NCBI RefSeq assembly: GCF_954871325.1
Contig: NC_088775.1
Coordinates: 87,459,561-87,523,560 of the forward strand
Length of the DNA stretch: 64,000 nt
Source of the DNA: Gordionus sp. m RMFG-2023
Lineage: Eukaryota; Nematomorpha; Gordioida; Chordodea; Parachordodidae
Direction: 5' to 3'
The notes under the pieces: generated by a model
What the model was told of the DNA's origin: nothing
The model's input: the letters and a program-made list of their open reading frames with translations, nothing else
Databases searched by the model: none
Part shown: in pieces, positions 25,801 to 34,339 of the stretch
Position numbering within the stretch: the first letter of the stretch is position 1
How the letters are laid out: every line of letters starts with the position of its first letter
Position numbers and translations under genes: made by a program

Positions 25801-27580
25801 TAATACTTTTATGATATGTGACTAAAAAGGAAGTTACATTTTGAATATTTTATTATTATTTTTTTAGGTGGAACGATAAAACTAAGCCGTTATACCAACC
25901 CTCCAAATGTGATATGTTAAAAAAACCATTGTACAAAGGGGTGGACCTTAATAAATTAGTTTTGAATAATTTTTGCCGTTAAAATAAAGACGGGAAAATT
26001 TAAATTGATTTCATTATTCAATTAAATCCTGGAGGTGAGTTCGAATTCAAACTGGTGTTGTTAAACGGCGTCTCGATTTATTTAAAAACGGTTTACCCAA
26101 ATATTTTAGCCAAAAAATTATTACGCGATCCATGAGATTTCGCTCATACGTGATAGGAGGAAAAAAAATGTTTTGGACATCTTTATTGACGAAATTTTGA
26201 GGCTCGCGTGGAGATTGGCCAAATCGGGCTGTTTAACAACACTAGGTTCGAACTCAAATTTTTTTTTTTATAAAAGAGGTTAATAAAAAAAGCTTATATA
26301 TTTAACATTATCCATCCGCGCAAATCAGTTTGGACTATTAAAAAATATTCGAAATTTGATTCATATTTTATAAATACTAATAACACAATCATTCTACCAA
26401 TAATGGTTTTTTTTATTAGTCGAATAATGGTTTTTTTATTTCTTCTTTTGGTCACAATTAGTGTTGTTAAAAAGCCTTTTATCTAAAATAATATTATGTA
26501 AACCTGTTAGAATTTGCTCCATAGATGGCCAAAAAGGTTTGGATATCTCTTTGCTAAATCTCGAGGCTTACCTAGTATTATTATTTTGACTAAAATCTTA
26601 ATCGGGCCCTTTTTAAAAATCTACCCAAATCGGGCATTCCATTATTTTTTGTGAAATCTCAAATTATTCATAAAATATTTAATAAGATTATGCGCCAATT
26701 TTTTTGTCGATATTAAAATTGTCTGATTATGAATATATATTTTTCAAAATTGGCACAAGATTGAAAGATGTTTTTTTTAGTGCATCACCATCTTGGAATA
26801 TTCACAGTCCAAATAGTTTTTAGATTCTCTTTTTGAAAATATAAAATAAATAATAAAATTGATTACAAAATTAAATTTAGTTTAAAAACTAAGAAGAGGG
26901 GGGGGGTTGGTATTTGATTTCGTTTTTCTTCGACAGAATTGGCTGGCCAATTGCTGTAATGTCTAAAAAATAATTTTTTTTATAAAAAAATAAAATAGAT
27001 AGTTTTTAAATGTTAACATATTATCAATTTTTTTGTTGTCACTTACTATTATGTTAATGGTTTTTTTTAGTAGTTTCTAGTTTGAAATAACAAATTTATA
27101 GGGAAGAATTCCTAATTTTTAAATTATCAATATATAAGTCCTATCATTTATCACTTTTATTTAGGTGATATTATGTTGAATGGTCTATAAGATAAAGATG
27201 CGCCGATACAAATACAATATCGACCGATATGAATATAATATTGGCCGATACAAATAAAGTATCGGACGATACTCGTTACTTTTCTTAATCGTGTTTTCAT
27301 CAATTTTTGTGATTCGTTTATTTACACTTATAAAGTTGTTTATGTAACCTTTTATTATCTTTTTTTAAAAAAAGAACGATTTTAATTTTTATATACTTAT
27401 TTTTTGATTTTACACTTAAAATCCACATGTAAAAGGGAGTATTTGGGGCGTCAACTAGACAAGGAAAATCAAATATCTGGCAGCAGCGCGAATAAAACCA
27501 ATACGTCGAACAAAAATGAATCGGATATAGTGGCAGCCGTCAATAAAGGGCCTGGAAAAGCGGGGAAAATAACCACCTAA
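7787..27580 (+). CDS. ATP6V1H: V-type proton ATPase V1 subunit H, whole gene, 12 coding exons
   Basis: Subunit H sits between V1 and V0 of the vacuolar proton pump and is needed for coupled ATP hydrolysis; it also silences free V1. Twelve exons with GT-AG borders and matching phases give 1668 nt, 555 residues plus stop. Family landmarks appear in order: [13 protein letters not shown] near residue 47, [17 protein letters not shown] in exon 4, the helical-repeat domain through exons 5-8, [13 protein letters not shown] and LEWSPVHKS in exon 9, [10 protein letters not shown] in exon 10, and MVHNWEYLGRQL at the exon 11/12 join. It is longer than the 483-residue human protein mainly through an insert of about 50 residues at the exon 9/10 join and a C-terminal tail of about 38 residues. 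Introns range from 41 to 9417 nt; the long ones are filled with mobile DNA. AATAAA lies at 27726-27731. Every splice join is a prediction. Confidence 0.95.
7907..7988 (+). CDS. ATP6V1H: ATP6V1H exon 2
   Basis: The acceptor is AAACATAAG; the exon completes an Asp codon and reads [16 protein letters not shown] then [10 protein letters not shown], the diagnostic N-terminal helix of the family. Nearer AG dinucleotides (7926, 7936) were rejected because they break the reading frame. The donor is GTATGT; the next intron is 52 nt. Confidence 0.92.
8041..8140 (+). CDS. ATP6V1H: ATP6V1H exon 3
   Basis: The acceptor TTGTTACAG and donor GTAAAT border a 100-nt exon. It completes Gln and continues [19 protein letters not shown], matching the conserved SQMIS block. 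It ends in phase 0. The next intron is 89 nt. Confidence 0.93.
8230..8433 (+). CDS. ATP6V1H: ATP6V1H exon 4
   Basis: 204 nt, phase 0 to phase 0, after acceptor ATGACTAG and before donor GTATAT. It reads [16 protein letters not shown], then [16 protein letters not shown] and, at the end, [11 protein letters not shown], aligned without gaps to the animal subunit. The following intron is 2391 nt and contains a candidate cassette exon (10255-10326). Confidence 0.95.
8434..10254. other. Intron 4, upstream part, with a diverged two-copy tandem duplication
   Basis: No gene is seen. Between about 9330 and 9850 two diverged copies of a unit of about 260 bp follow each other: each has AGCTGGGCTGAT, then a TTTTCTT(C/T)... 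block, GACCACAAA or GGTCCACAAA, AGAGAAAAGAA and a GAGAT(C/T)(A/G)ATAAT block. The divergence suggests an old duplication. The minus-strand frame across it is not gene-like. Confidence 0.5.
10255..10326 (+). CDS. Candidate 24-codon cassette exon of ATP6V1H
   Basis: A pyrimidine-rich acceptor (TTATTATCCTTATCTCCAG) and a near-consensus donor (GTGAGTGC) enclose exactly 72 nt that are open in the same phase (0/0) as the flanking exons 4 and 5. Inclusion would add [19 protein letters not shown] then HKDWD without changing the downstream frame. Base composition here is clearly less A+T rich than the intron. I recognise no homologue of this peptide, and the vertebrate subunit has no insert at this point. 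The open frame also runs past the donor to 10476, so it may instead be a decayed or nested coding piece. Confidence 0.4.
10825..11030 (+). CDS. ATP6V1H: ATP6V1H exon 5
   Basis: 206 nt after acceptor AAAATGAAG, opening [16 protein letters not shown] and continuing through [13 protein letters not shown] to FFELGGVQ. The donor is GTAATT and two bases of a Glu codon carry over. It aligns with the human stretch AARIIAKLAAWG onward. The following intron (1464 nt) carries two MITE-like repeats. Confidence 0.95.
11705..11861. mobile_element. MITE with GTGCGCACAAATTGA-type inverted ends (intron 5)
   Basis: The left end ATGCGCACAAATTGAACATTT pairs with the right end AACGTTCAATTTGTACGCAC; inner blocks CTGCGTTTCAAAACGCAAAT and ATGCGTTTTGAAACGC also pair. 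A longer relative lies at 49536-49908. A TA flank at the ends is possible but not proven, so the superfamily is open. Confidence 0.7.
12004..12216. mobile_element. Hairpin MITE in intron 5
   Basis: The left arm AAACGGTTCGTTTTGAGCCG and the following AAAACGGCTAACTCAATA pair with TATTGAGTTAGCCGTTTTT and CGGCTCTAAATGAGCCGTT on the right. The whole of about 213 bp would fold into one stem with a loop of about 100 nt. No coding potential. I did not find a convincing target duplication. Confidence 0.65.
12495..12602 (+). CDS. ATP6V1H: ATP6V1H exon 6
   Basis: 108 nt after acceptor TATATAAG, before donor GTAACC. It completes Glu and reads [16 protein letters not shown] and [19 protein letters not shown], matching the human CGFQLQYQMIFSIWLLAFSP region. 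It has no 60-codon open frame of its own; it was found by family similarity. The exon is GC-richer than its surroundings. Confidence 0.93.
12603..13546. other. Start of intron 6: AT-rich, one short inverted repeat
   Basis: No gene is seen. A 24-bp inverted repeat (AAAATCTGATTTTACCG near 12768 and CGGTAAAATCAGATTTTT near 12880) could form a stem around a loop of about 95 nt, possibly a small MITE. The minus-strand frame at 12932-13183 is Lys/Phe-rich AT noise. Confidence 0.4.
13547..13718. mobile_element. hAT MITE of the TGTTGTTAA family (intron 6)
   Basis: The ends are TACTGTTGTTAAAAAGC and GGCTTTTGACAACACTA; the flanks ATGCGTAG and ATGCATAG differ at one of eight positions. Internal blocks (AAAATAATATT, ATCTTAATC) are shared with the better-preserved copy at 30834-31042. 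It is an older copy judging by its divergence. Confidence 0.72.
14090..14290. repeat. AT-rich minisatellite, outer left arm
   Basis: Tandem copies of TAATATTTAATATAATTC-type units (about 18-30 bp). A longer inverted version lies at about 21040-21320 in the right arm, so the array length differs between the two arms. Confidence 0.75.
15695..16880 (-). pseudogene. MULE transposase with FLYWCH zinc finger, left arm copy
   Basis: Read on the minus strand, the gene opens with a FLYWCH-type finger ([13 protein letters not shown], then the HSH of TKQHSHD), followed by the MULE DDE core: first acid block [10 protein letters not shown], second block [18 protein letters not shown] with [17 protein letters not shown], and the Glu block [16 protein letters not shown] near the C terminus. 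These are cut-and-paste enzymes of Mutator-like elements. The frame is interrupted: a shift between the first and second acid blocks (near 16270-16290), which the right arm shares, and an in-frame stop before the Glu block. It is not functional as it stands. Confidence 0.85.
16990..17450. repeat. Tandem array of 118-bp repeats, left arm
   Basis: About four copies of a unit containing GGTGCTGAAATTTTTATTAT, a GTAAAATTATATTTTACTT palindrome-like block, and CAAGGCAGAGTTTTCATTA. The mirror array lies at 18545-19015. It sits just upstream of the transposase start in both arms, where a promoter would be expected. Confidence 0.85.
18109..18203. repeat. 95-bp direct repeat, copy in the palindrome centre
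   Basis: The stretch starting AAATTATAAGGTTAAGCG and ending GTACGATACCA recurs in the same orientation at 21517-21613, immediately outside the right arm. A diverged inverted version lies near 17795-17860. The repeat may be an element terminus that was carried along during formation of the palindrome. Confidence 0.7.
18545..19015. repeat. Tandem array of 118-bp repeats, right arm
   Basis: Mirror image of the 16990-17450 array, again about four copies, with AATGAAAACTCTGCCTTG as a recognisable block in each unit. Confidence 0.85.
19133..20029 (+). pseudogene. MULE transposase with FLYWCH zinc finger, right arm copy, C terminus missing
   Basis: The same gene as the left-arm copy, read on the plus strand: FLYWCH finger, [28 protein letters not shown] and [17 protein letters not shown]. 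It then jumps directly into sequence that lies outside the transposase in the left arm, so the third catalytic (Glu) block is absent. The frameshift between the acid blocks is shared with the left arm, and there is an additional stop after YLGLHKV near 19390. HFCQ here is the usual family form, whereas the left copy has LFCQ. Confidence 0.85.
21517..21613. repeat. 95-bp direct repeat, copy flanking the palindrome
   Basis: Same orientation and about 93% identity by eye to 18109-18203 (TTTGTCGACAAAATACC here versus TTTGCCGACAAAATACC there). It abuts the right end of the palindrome with only a few bases between. Confidence 0.7.
22020..22104 (+). CDS. ATP6V1H: ATP6V1H exon 7
   Basis: 85 nt, found by similarity: after acceptor TTTACTAAAG it completes an Ala codon and reads [18 protein letters not shown] then [10 protein letters not shown], matching human YNIIPVLSDILQESVKEKVTR. 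The donor is GTAATC in phase 0. It lies 9.4 kb from exon 6, just beyond the palindrome, showing that the insertion sits between two still-intact exons. Confidence 0.94.
22358..22536 (+). CDS. ATP6V1H: ATP6V1H exon 8
   Basis: 179 nt after acceptor GCGCCCAACAG, opening [16 protein letters not shown] and reading [11 protein letters not shown] to LQEAVHDL. The acceptor lacks a T-rich tract but is the only AG that keeps the frame: in-frame stops lie upstream near 22337, and the Arg/His join fits human FRNFLEK. The donor is GTTTCG. The minus-strand frame across it is a shadow. Confidence 0.9.
22689..22927 (+). CDS. ATP6V1H: ATP6V1H exon 9
   Basis: 239 nt after acceptor TTTTTACAG, reading [30 protein letters not shown] and [11 protein letters not shown]. 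After this the protein leaves the family alignment ([18 protein letters not shown]) and begins an insert of about 50 residues that continues into exon 10. The donor is GTTAGT. Confidence 0.94.
22928..24304. other. Intron 9: AT-rich, small repeat fragments
   Basis: No gene. It holds a possible TGTTGTTAA-family fragment (about 23621-23759, right end TTTAACAACACTA), a GC-richer fragment at 23885-24010 (GACCCGACTCGTTAATTT) resembling 49290-49400, and an AAGA microsatellite at about 24068-24097. Confidence 0.45.
24305..24431 (+). CDS. ATP6V1H: ATP6V1H exon 10
   Basis: 127 nt after acceptor AAAAAAACAG, reading [15 protein letters not shown] (lineage-specific insert), then [19 protein letters not shown] and HYPPGKR, matching human [22 protein letters not shown]. 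The donor is GTTTTT. Confidence 0.94.
24432..25207. other. Intron 10: no gene; C-rich run
   Basis: AT-rich intron with a C-rich run (about 24523-24540). The open frame at 24694-24915 has no recognisable similarity, sits in skewed AT-rich sequence and is not supported as a gene. Confidence 0.5.
25208..25321 (+). CDS. ATP6V1H: ATP6V1H exon 11
   Basis: 114 nt after acceptor TTTCCTCCAG, reading [19 protein letters not shown] and [19 protein letters not shown], matching human VIEQLGGKQLVMNHMHHEDQ and onward. The donor is GTAAGA and two bases of a Trp codon carry over, which fit both exon 12 and the candidate exon at 25868. Confidence 0.95.
25868..25982 (+). CDS. Candidate alternative last exon of ATP6V1H
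   Basis: A T-rich acceptor (TATTATTATTTTTTTAG) is followed by a frame that continues exon 11 in the correct phase: Trp, then [19 protein letters not shown] and [18 protein letters not shown], then TAA. An AATAAA begins one base after the stop (25983-25988). Use of this exon would replace the conserved EYLGRQL end and the tail by a basic 37-residue end, giving 545 residues. No similarity is recognised; chance open sequence is the main alternative. Confidence 0.35.
26054..26246. mobile_element. hAT MITE of the TGTTGTTAA family (intron 11)
   Basis: The left end GGTGTTGTTAAACGGC and right end GGGCTGTTTAACAACACTA are inverted; the flanks TTCAAACT and TTCGAACT match at seven of eight positions. 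The interior shares CCAAAT(A/C)... and GACATCTTTATT-like blocks with 30834-31042. Confidence 0.65.
26459..26635. mobile_element. One-ended fragment of the TGTTGTTAA hAT MITE family (intron 11)
   Basis: It begins TAGTGTTGTTAAAAAGCC and follows the family through ATAATATTATGTAA and ATTTTGACTAAAATCTTAATC to CCCAAATCGGGC, but the expected right terminus is missing. A truncated or decayed copy. Confidence 0.6.
27436..27580 (+). CDS. ATP6V1H: ATP6V1H exon 12 (last coding exon)
   Basis: After acceptor ATGTAAAAG it completes Trp and reads [20 protein letters not shown], then a Ser/Asn/Lys-rich tail ending [10 protein letters not shown] and TAA. The EYLG(K/R)QL block is where the human protein nearly ends, so about 38 residues are a lineage-specific tail without a recognised motif. 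Confidence 0.93.
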
Positions 27581-27725
27581 AAAAATATACTTTTTGTTTT
27601 CTAACAAAAGAATAAGCAATATTATATTTATTAAATATAAAATAATTATATTCGATGTTTTTGAAATTTGTAAACTCTATCCGTGAACTCGAATGGAGTA
27701 GAATTATGTTAAAAAAAACGTTTTA

Positions 27726-27731
27726 AATAAA
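27726..27731 (+). terminator. AATAAA polyadenylation signal candidate for ATP6V1H
   Basis: AATAAA about 150 nt after the stop codon, the first well-placed copy in the 3' flank. In DNA this A+T rich several chance copies are expected, so the choice is tentative. Confidence 0.4.
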
Positions 27732-29325
27732 ATTAATAAATGTAAAAAAAAAATAATTAAATACTAATATTATATTTATCCACTAATATATATTATAAAA
27801 AAAAATAAATGCGCTGGTTATAAAGCACTTTTGTTTCATTCGCTCAATTTATTCCACGGGGGATTAAATTTCTTTGTATTTTAAACACACAGAAAAGAGT
27901 CTATAGTTTGGAATCCGGCTCTTCGGAAATAATATTTAAAATTCGGCCTGCCAAGTCCCAAGTTATACTAATATTTTAATAAATTAAACTGTTTATTTTA
28001 TATATTTGGGGAGAGAGGGGGCGGGGGGTTAAATCTACGCGTAATGCCTTCCATTTTTTCACTTTCGTGAAAAAGGGTCTTTGGTTATCAATAATATTTC
28101 AAAAAAATTTAATAATATTTAGCAAGACCATTCATTATATTGAAGAGGTATAGTTCCATTTATGACCCATCTGGGTGTTGGTTATCACTAATATTACAAA
28201 AGTTTAATAATGTTAAACAAGACCAATTATTAAAGGTTAATATTACAAAAGTTAATCATTTTAAACAAGACCAATTATTATATTGAATTATCTTATTTTT
28301 ATTCATGACCCATCTCCATATGAGCTGATTTCCTGAAAGATATATGTAGGCGAATGGTCCCTCCCCCGATCATGTAGACCTGAGCGCATCTGTATAATAT
28401 ATGCCCGACCCGTGTCCCGAAATATATTTTCCCCATCCTTACCATTTTTTTTTGAGATTGGATATCGCTACATAATTATATATATCAGTGCAGTTCTTTT
28501 TTTATTTAAGCAAGTATGTATAAAATCTAATGAAAAGTGAAACATAAATCTTTTTTTAAAAAAAATATTTGGCCGAGATAATAGCAGATATGTTAACACC
28601 TCATCCACACGTAAATTCTTAGCGTGGTAGAAAAAATATACTCTATTTTTGTATTTATCGAAGGGAATGTGCACAAACTGCAAATGAAAGGTTAAGGATA
28701 GAAAATGAATTAGAAAAAGTTTTAAGAAGATATCAAGAAGGTAATAAATAGAATCAAGAGAAGAGAATAAATTAATGCTGAAAGAGGCATGAAATTTTTT
28801 GGGAATATTTATTTATCTCTTTTTATTTTCAAAATTATTTGCGTAAATGGTATAAAATAGAATACTAAAAACAAATTAATGATATTTGGAACAAAAATTG
28901 GGAATTCTTATATTGGTAGATATTAGGAATGGTATCGGTTAATCTACATATCTCGTCTCCTCCCCTTGCTGGGCCTCTTTTTAAAAATAATGTTAGGTTG
29001 GTTCATGCCTAATATTTTTTTAAAAAATTTGGAGCGGGTTGGGTCCAATGACATTATATGTCATTGGTCGGGCCTAAATCTTTAATAGATATTCAATTTT
29101 TTGAAATGAATTGATATATATATTTTTAATTCTTGAAATAAACAAGGCACAACTAATTTTTATTTTTAGAATATTTTTTCTTGCAATTAAAATATTAAAT
29201 ACTAGTAAACTTTCTAGGCCAGAACTACCTTTATATATATATATTAATTTTTTTTCAATAGCGTGATATTTTTGGATCTGCTATCAAGAAAAACTTAAAT
29301 TGGAAATATGTACCTGGTATTCAAC
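27732..29325. other. Intergenic AT-rich stretch, no gene
   Basis: No gene or complete element is seen. Short direct duplications occur at about 28090-28285 (CAAGACCA(A/T)TTATTA blocks about 50-60 bp apart). The minus-strand frame at 28468-28683 has no recognisable feature. Confidence 0.5.
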
Positions 29326-29743
29326 CAGTTGCGTAGCTCGGAATTTTTCTTAGAGGAGGTCTATACATATAAAAGCCTGGGGGGTTTCGCCCCTCAGACA
29401 CCTTTAACAGGCCTTCGGCCCTTTTGCCCGGCCGGCCGGGTTTATCTAGCAAATTATAACCATATCTTCGATAATATATAATAAATATATTTTTCAAATG
29501 CATCAATAATATGTTATTATAATTTAATAGATGATTCTCAATGACTTTATAAGAATACTATCCAGAATAATTTTTATAGTAATATAATATCCTTCCACAA
29601 ACATCAAAACCAGAAAAATATAAATATTAATGGATTTATTCGATATAAAGTCACTTTTAAGTCTTTTGAACATATATTCTAAAAAAAAAATTTTGCTCTG
29701 GAAGGGGTCCAAACCCAAAAACTACCCCCGTAGCTACGCCACG
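29326..29743. mobile_element. Non-autonomous GCGTAGC-ended element
   Basis: The left end CAGTTGCGTAGCTCGG and right end CGTAGCTACGCCACG are inverted. The flanks GTATTCAAC (29317-29325 and 29744-29752) are identical, a duplication of 8-9 bp. The subterminal block GGGGGGTTTCGCCCC, with CTTCGGCCC, resembles the one in element X (38800-38860), suggesting the same family. No reading frame. Confidence 0.82.
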
Positions 29744-29959
29744 GTATTCAACCATTGCCGCTTGGATAAGTGACTCCTTTATATATTTGATTAACTTGCG
29801 CCATATTTATATAATTACAATACTCTACCATCATTATAAATCTTTTCTTTTAATATAAATTGGGATAAAGTTGACAAGCCATATTTTTAAGATTTTTGAA
29901 AAAGTCACTGTCAGGATACTACGGGGTGAAATGTAGATATTCGGAAATTAATTCTTCAT

Positions 29960-30760
29960 TGTACAGGGCTATCAATGATCCAATTTTTGTCCTACAAACT
30001 GTTGGAAAAATATGGGAAGAGAAGGTAGGAGCTGCATATGGTGTTTAAAGATCTAATATGGTATGAAATGGTAATTTATACGAAAAAAGGAGTACATAGA
30101 GTTATGTGCAACTCGTTAGATGTATTTACGAGCATTCCGCTTTAATTGTTAGAACAGAACGTTGGTCGGGAAGTCAAGACCATTTCCCATGGAAGTCGGG
30201 CTACATCGAGAGGCAACGCTAAGTCCATTTCTCTTCTTACACATCCTCGATACCATAGTCGAAGATTTGCAGAAACCATTTTCATGGTTATTGTTGCAGA
30301 TGACATTGTGATATGCCAGGAAATCGAGTTAATGGCTACACACCGCATTGATGTTTGAGTAGTTGTTGAGAAATATGGCCTCCGTGACACTTCTAAACAT
30401 TTATCTGGCAATAAACGTAGTCCGGTGACAACATAAAAGTTGAATGGTTTAGACTTGGGTACACAATATATCAAGACGGAAGTTATCATGACGATTTCAA
30501 CGCTAGGCTACAATAAGATTGAATGAAATGGCAATCCTAAGGCCGGTTTTGTTTTGCGACTAAGTCATTACAAGCTGTTCAAAAAGAATATGTTGGATAT
30601 AATCGATATTCGAATGGCCCGATGGAGTCTTGTAAGCATCGAGATGGATTGTATGGCCAATGATAGCTTAAAGAAGATTAGAGTATCATCCTTGCCAAGA
30701 AAGATAAAGGAGAGCAGACTGAGATAATATCACCATGTGTTATTAATATAAATTGGCAGG
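29960..30760 (+). pseudogene. LINE-type reverse transcriptase remnant
   Basis: Pieces of a non-LTR reverse transcriptase lie in order on the plus strand in shifting frames: LHMVFKDLIWYEMVIYTKKGV (compare the AFVDL...W..L...GV block), then PMEVGLHREATLSPFLF with ILDTIVEDLQKP, then the catalytic-type block VADDIVIC (fourth residue pair DD intact), then MARWSLVS and KIKESRLR*YHHVL, the usual LINE C-terminal helix. At least three frame changes and several stops make it a dead copy. Neither the endonuclease domain nor a poly-A end is visible; it is 5'-truncated. RTE-like or a related clade is likely, not certain. Confidence 0.8.
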
Positions 30761-30833
30761 ATTTAAATCTCGAAGTTATGTGCCAACGAACTAGAAAAAG
30801 GTCACGCTTAATTTGCATATATCAAATTAGCAA

Positions 30834-31042
30834 TAGTGTTGTTAAAAAGCCCGACTTATTTTTCAAAACGGCCCGATTATAACCAAAATAACATTATGTA
30901 AGCCTAAAGATTTTACTCACAACTGTCAGAAACGCTTGGACATCTATTTGCCACATCTCAATACTTACATTATAGTATTTTAGTTAAAATCTTAATCGAG
31001 AGTTTTGAAAATCGGCCCAAATTAGGCTTTTTAACAACACTA
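30834..31042. mobile_element. hAT MITE, best-preserved copy of the TGTTGTTAA family
   Basis: The ends TAGTGTTGTTAAAAAGC and GCTTTTTAACAACACTA are exact inverted repeats over 17 bp, flanked by the perfect 8-bp duplication ATTAGCAA (30826-30833 and 31043-31050). Length 209 bp, no coding capacity. It shares termini with the 3.3-kb foldback at 34304-37567 and with the copies in introns 6 and 11. Confidence 0.93.
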
Positions 31043-31050
31043 ATTAGCAA

Positions 31051-31529
31051 GAACATTTGAGTAAGAAAATTGTCGCTATCATATGGGAGAGTGAGGTTAA
31101 GGACTTAACTAGTTTTGGGATAGGATGTTAATAGAGATTATTTGCATACATATATTATTTGGAGAAAGATATGAGGGGGGGTGGTAAGTTGGTCATGAAT
31201 TTTTTAAAGCCAAGCTGTCATATAATTTTTATCTTTCCAATACATAACTCAGTATGGTTTAATTGTCAAAAAAAATTTTTTAAATCAAAATATTGATCAA
31301 TCATGATTATCATTAAAGTGTCGTAGACCTTTATGATGTGGCTGTTTGGTTTACTTTTTAAAAGTAAGTTCGTAACATTTGAATTGACTTTTTCTAATAA
31401 GAAAATGTCATTTCTTTAGATTTTTTAAAAAAAATTAAGTCCCAAGTCAAAACTCAAAATAATTTTAAATTTTTAGGGTGAAATTCTGGCCGAGTCATCG
31501 GGCTCCAATACCGTTACATAATATCGTAT
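31051..31529. other. AT-rich stretch, nothing recognised
   Basis: I see no gene, repeat or element border here. Confidence 0.4.
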
Positions 31530-32495
31530 CATTAAAAGATTAATCTCTATTTGATAATGTAGAGATTTTAAGTGTAGAGAAAAACGAAAACAAAAAAATA
31601 TATTTTATTTATTAATATTATTAAAATGTTCATACTATATATATATTATCTAAAAATATAAATTAGAATACATATAATCAAAAACGAAAAGCAAAAGTAA
31701 TAATAGGTAAAAATTAAATTATATAAATTTAAATTATAAGTCAAAAAGCAAAAATGAAATAACAGTACAAATTTGAATATATAACATTCTCTTTCTTCTA
31801 AAAAGCCTTCACATAAGTTTAATTATATTATCGTAGTTAGTTTGTTGTCCAAGTGGTTTATCGTTACCATCAAGTTATTTCATAAGTCATATATTGTTGG
31901 CTTGTATAAATCGTTTTATTGTGTTTGTACGTTGGTTTGTTTAAATCGTAAGCTTGATATCCTTATCGTAAGTTGTACTTATAAATCGTGAATTTGTCAT
32001 ATAGCTTGCTTGTCATACTCAGTCGTTATTATTATCATTTTTCAAAATTGTTATTATCATCAGTAAGTTACGAATAATGAGAAATAATAGTTTATCAAAT
32101 TGGATATAAGAATAAATGAAAAATGATAAATCAATAAGATTGTTATATAATATTTTCAGCGTTTTGATATTTTGCGTTTTAGTATAAGCGTTTTAATATT
32201 TAATTTACTTTATGCGTTTTAATATTTATTTTATTTTTATATTTTAAGTTATGTAGTCTTTTAAATAAGCAGGTTTTTGTTTAATTCGCATCGGTCTAGA
32301 AATCGGTGTTATATCATTTTTATCAGTAATTTTTATATTTTTGTCCACACCCCTCCTTAAAAGAATCCTTAGAGTCATAATTAATAAGTGTGTTAAAACA
32401 ATTTCTAATTCTTAATTGATCTAAATGTCTCCTCAAAATACCTTTATCTGTCTTAACTTGGAACATCATGTCACTTTCTTTGTGTGTGATCATGC

Positions 32496-33305
32496 CTACC
32501 ATTTATCATCACCTTGTACTTTGTACCAAACAAAATCTCCTACATTAAAGGTTCTATTTCGTGGTAAAGTAACGTTTATTTTGTTCTCCTTCTCTACCAG
32601 CGGTTTTAATAAGTCCCATTTAGTTTTAATATCTCGATTGAACATTCTCTGAGATGGTGTAACTCCTGTAGTATCATTACGCGTATTTCTGTAATTATAT
32701 AAAAATTTGTCAAGTGCGATGTCTAAGTTAATTTTAATATTCCTTTTCATATGTGTTTTGAATGTTCTCACCATGAGTTCTACCTGGCTATTAAATTGCT
32801 GGTGATAAGCAGATGTGAGCACATTTATGATACCATAATTGTTGCAAAATTTTTCAAAATCGTTACTCTAAAAGTTAGTGCCGTTATCAGTAACTATAGT
32901 TTCAGGTATTCCATATAGCGAAATAGTTTTAATAATTTCCTTTAAAGTAACATCAGTCGTAATATTTTTAACAGGAATAATAATTGGAAATTTGCTGTAG
33001 GCATCGACTATTATCAACCAATTTTTTGTGAAGAACGGACCCGCATAATCTATGTGTATCCTTTCAAACTGTTTGGTTGCCGAAACCCATGGTTTTTGTA
33101 TCTTTTTAGGATTATTATGATATATGTTACAATCGTCACAACTTTTCACTTCCATTTCTATGTCACTATTGATACCAGACCACCACATGTAATATTTGGC
33201 TAAGGATTTGATTTTTCCTGCTCCCAAGTGACCTTCATGTAATGACTGTAGTACATTTTTTCTCATAGAAGACGGAATTATGATTCTGTTGTTTTGTAAA
33301 GACAA
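32496..33305 (-). pseudogene. gypsy fossil: integrase region
   Basis: It shows the zinc-binding H-H-C-C start (LHEGHLGAGK ... CDDCNIYH), the core with IDYAGPF and VTDNGTNF, and the C-terminal YNTRV-like and GDFVWYKV stretch. This is the gypsy-type integrase layout. Part of the broken element; no repair is considered. Confidence 0.88.
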
Positions 33306-33393
33306 TCCTTAATTATACTTAATTCCAAATCAATGTTTTTATAAATATTGTTCATTATAGACCTGTTGTTCTTAATATCATTTATGACTTGTT

Positions 33394-34295
33394 TTAATTC
33401 AATATCTTTAAAGTTTCATCACGAATTTGATTAAAATTAATAGGTAAATATTCATATTCATTTATTACAGTGATATTTTCAACAGCTTCATCATGACATT
33501 CTTGTGGTAATCTCGAGAGACAATCAGGAACAACATTATATTTACTGGCTTCATACTTTATATTAAAATCATATCCTCCTAATGTTATATTCCACTTCTG
33601 AAGTCTTAAGGACATGGTAATCAAATATTCCTGGAACCTCTTTATAGCAAACATAATAGCGAGAGCCTCACGCTCAATATTGGTGTAGTTTATTTCGGAT
33701 TTTAATAAAGTTCTTGACGCAAAAGCTATAGGTTTTTTTTACCGTCTTTTTCAGTATGAAATAATACAGCTCCTAAACCACATTTAGATGCGTCAGTAGC
33801 TATCCCTATAGGTAATTCAGGGTTAAAATATGTCAAAGCAGGAGGAAGACTAATCAACTTCTTAAGATCATTAAAACTTTTAGAGTGTTCTAAGTTCCAA
33901 GCCCATTTTTCTTTGTTGACGATTCTATATAGAGGATCGGCTATTTCTGCAAAATTGTTCAAAGATTTTCTATAGTAGCCAGCCATTCCCAGAAATGTTA
34001 ATAATTCAGCAGCTGATTTTGGTTCTGGCATATTAATAATTGCTTCAATTTTGTCGTTATTAGCATGAATCCCCTTGGCGTTAATATCATGACCCAGGAA
34101 CCTCACTTTGTTTTTAAAGAATACACTATTGTTGAAGTTTGATATTAGCCCAAATGAGAGATATTCTATCAAACACTTTTTTTTATATTTTTCAGGTGGG
34201 CTTCATCATTTTTCCCAGTTATAAGTAAATCATTAATATAAAATATGATGTCACCGAAGATTTGATCCATGATCTATTGAAAGATTGCAGATGAG
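33394..34295 (-). pseudogene. gypsy fossil: RNase H and 3' part of the reverse transcriptase
   Basis: It contains the thumb/connection block (FLGMAGYYRK), the RNase H start (IATDASKCGLGAVLF) and the following KYNVVPDCLSRLP motif just before the integrase linker, all typical of Ty3/gypsy. It is separated from the rest of the reverse transcriptase by the foldback hAT at 34304-37567. Confidence 0.88.
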
Positions 34296-34339
34296 GTCTT
34301 AAGTAGTGTTGTTAATCGGCTTAGCCGAGTCGGCTCGAA

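Noticed and set aside
30142-30489. A 115-codon minus-strand frame
   Set aside because: The plus strand here carries clear reverse-transcriptase motifs (GLHREATLSPF, VADDIVIC); the minus-strand frame is a shadow.
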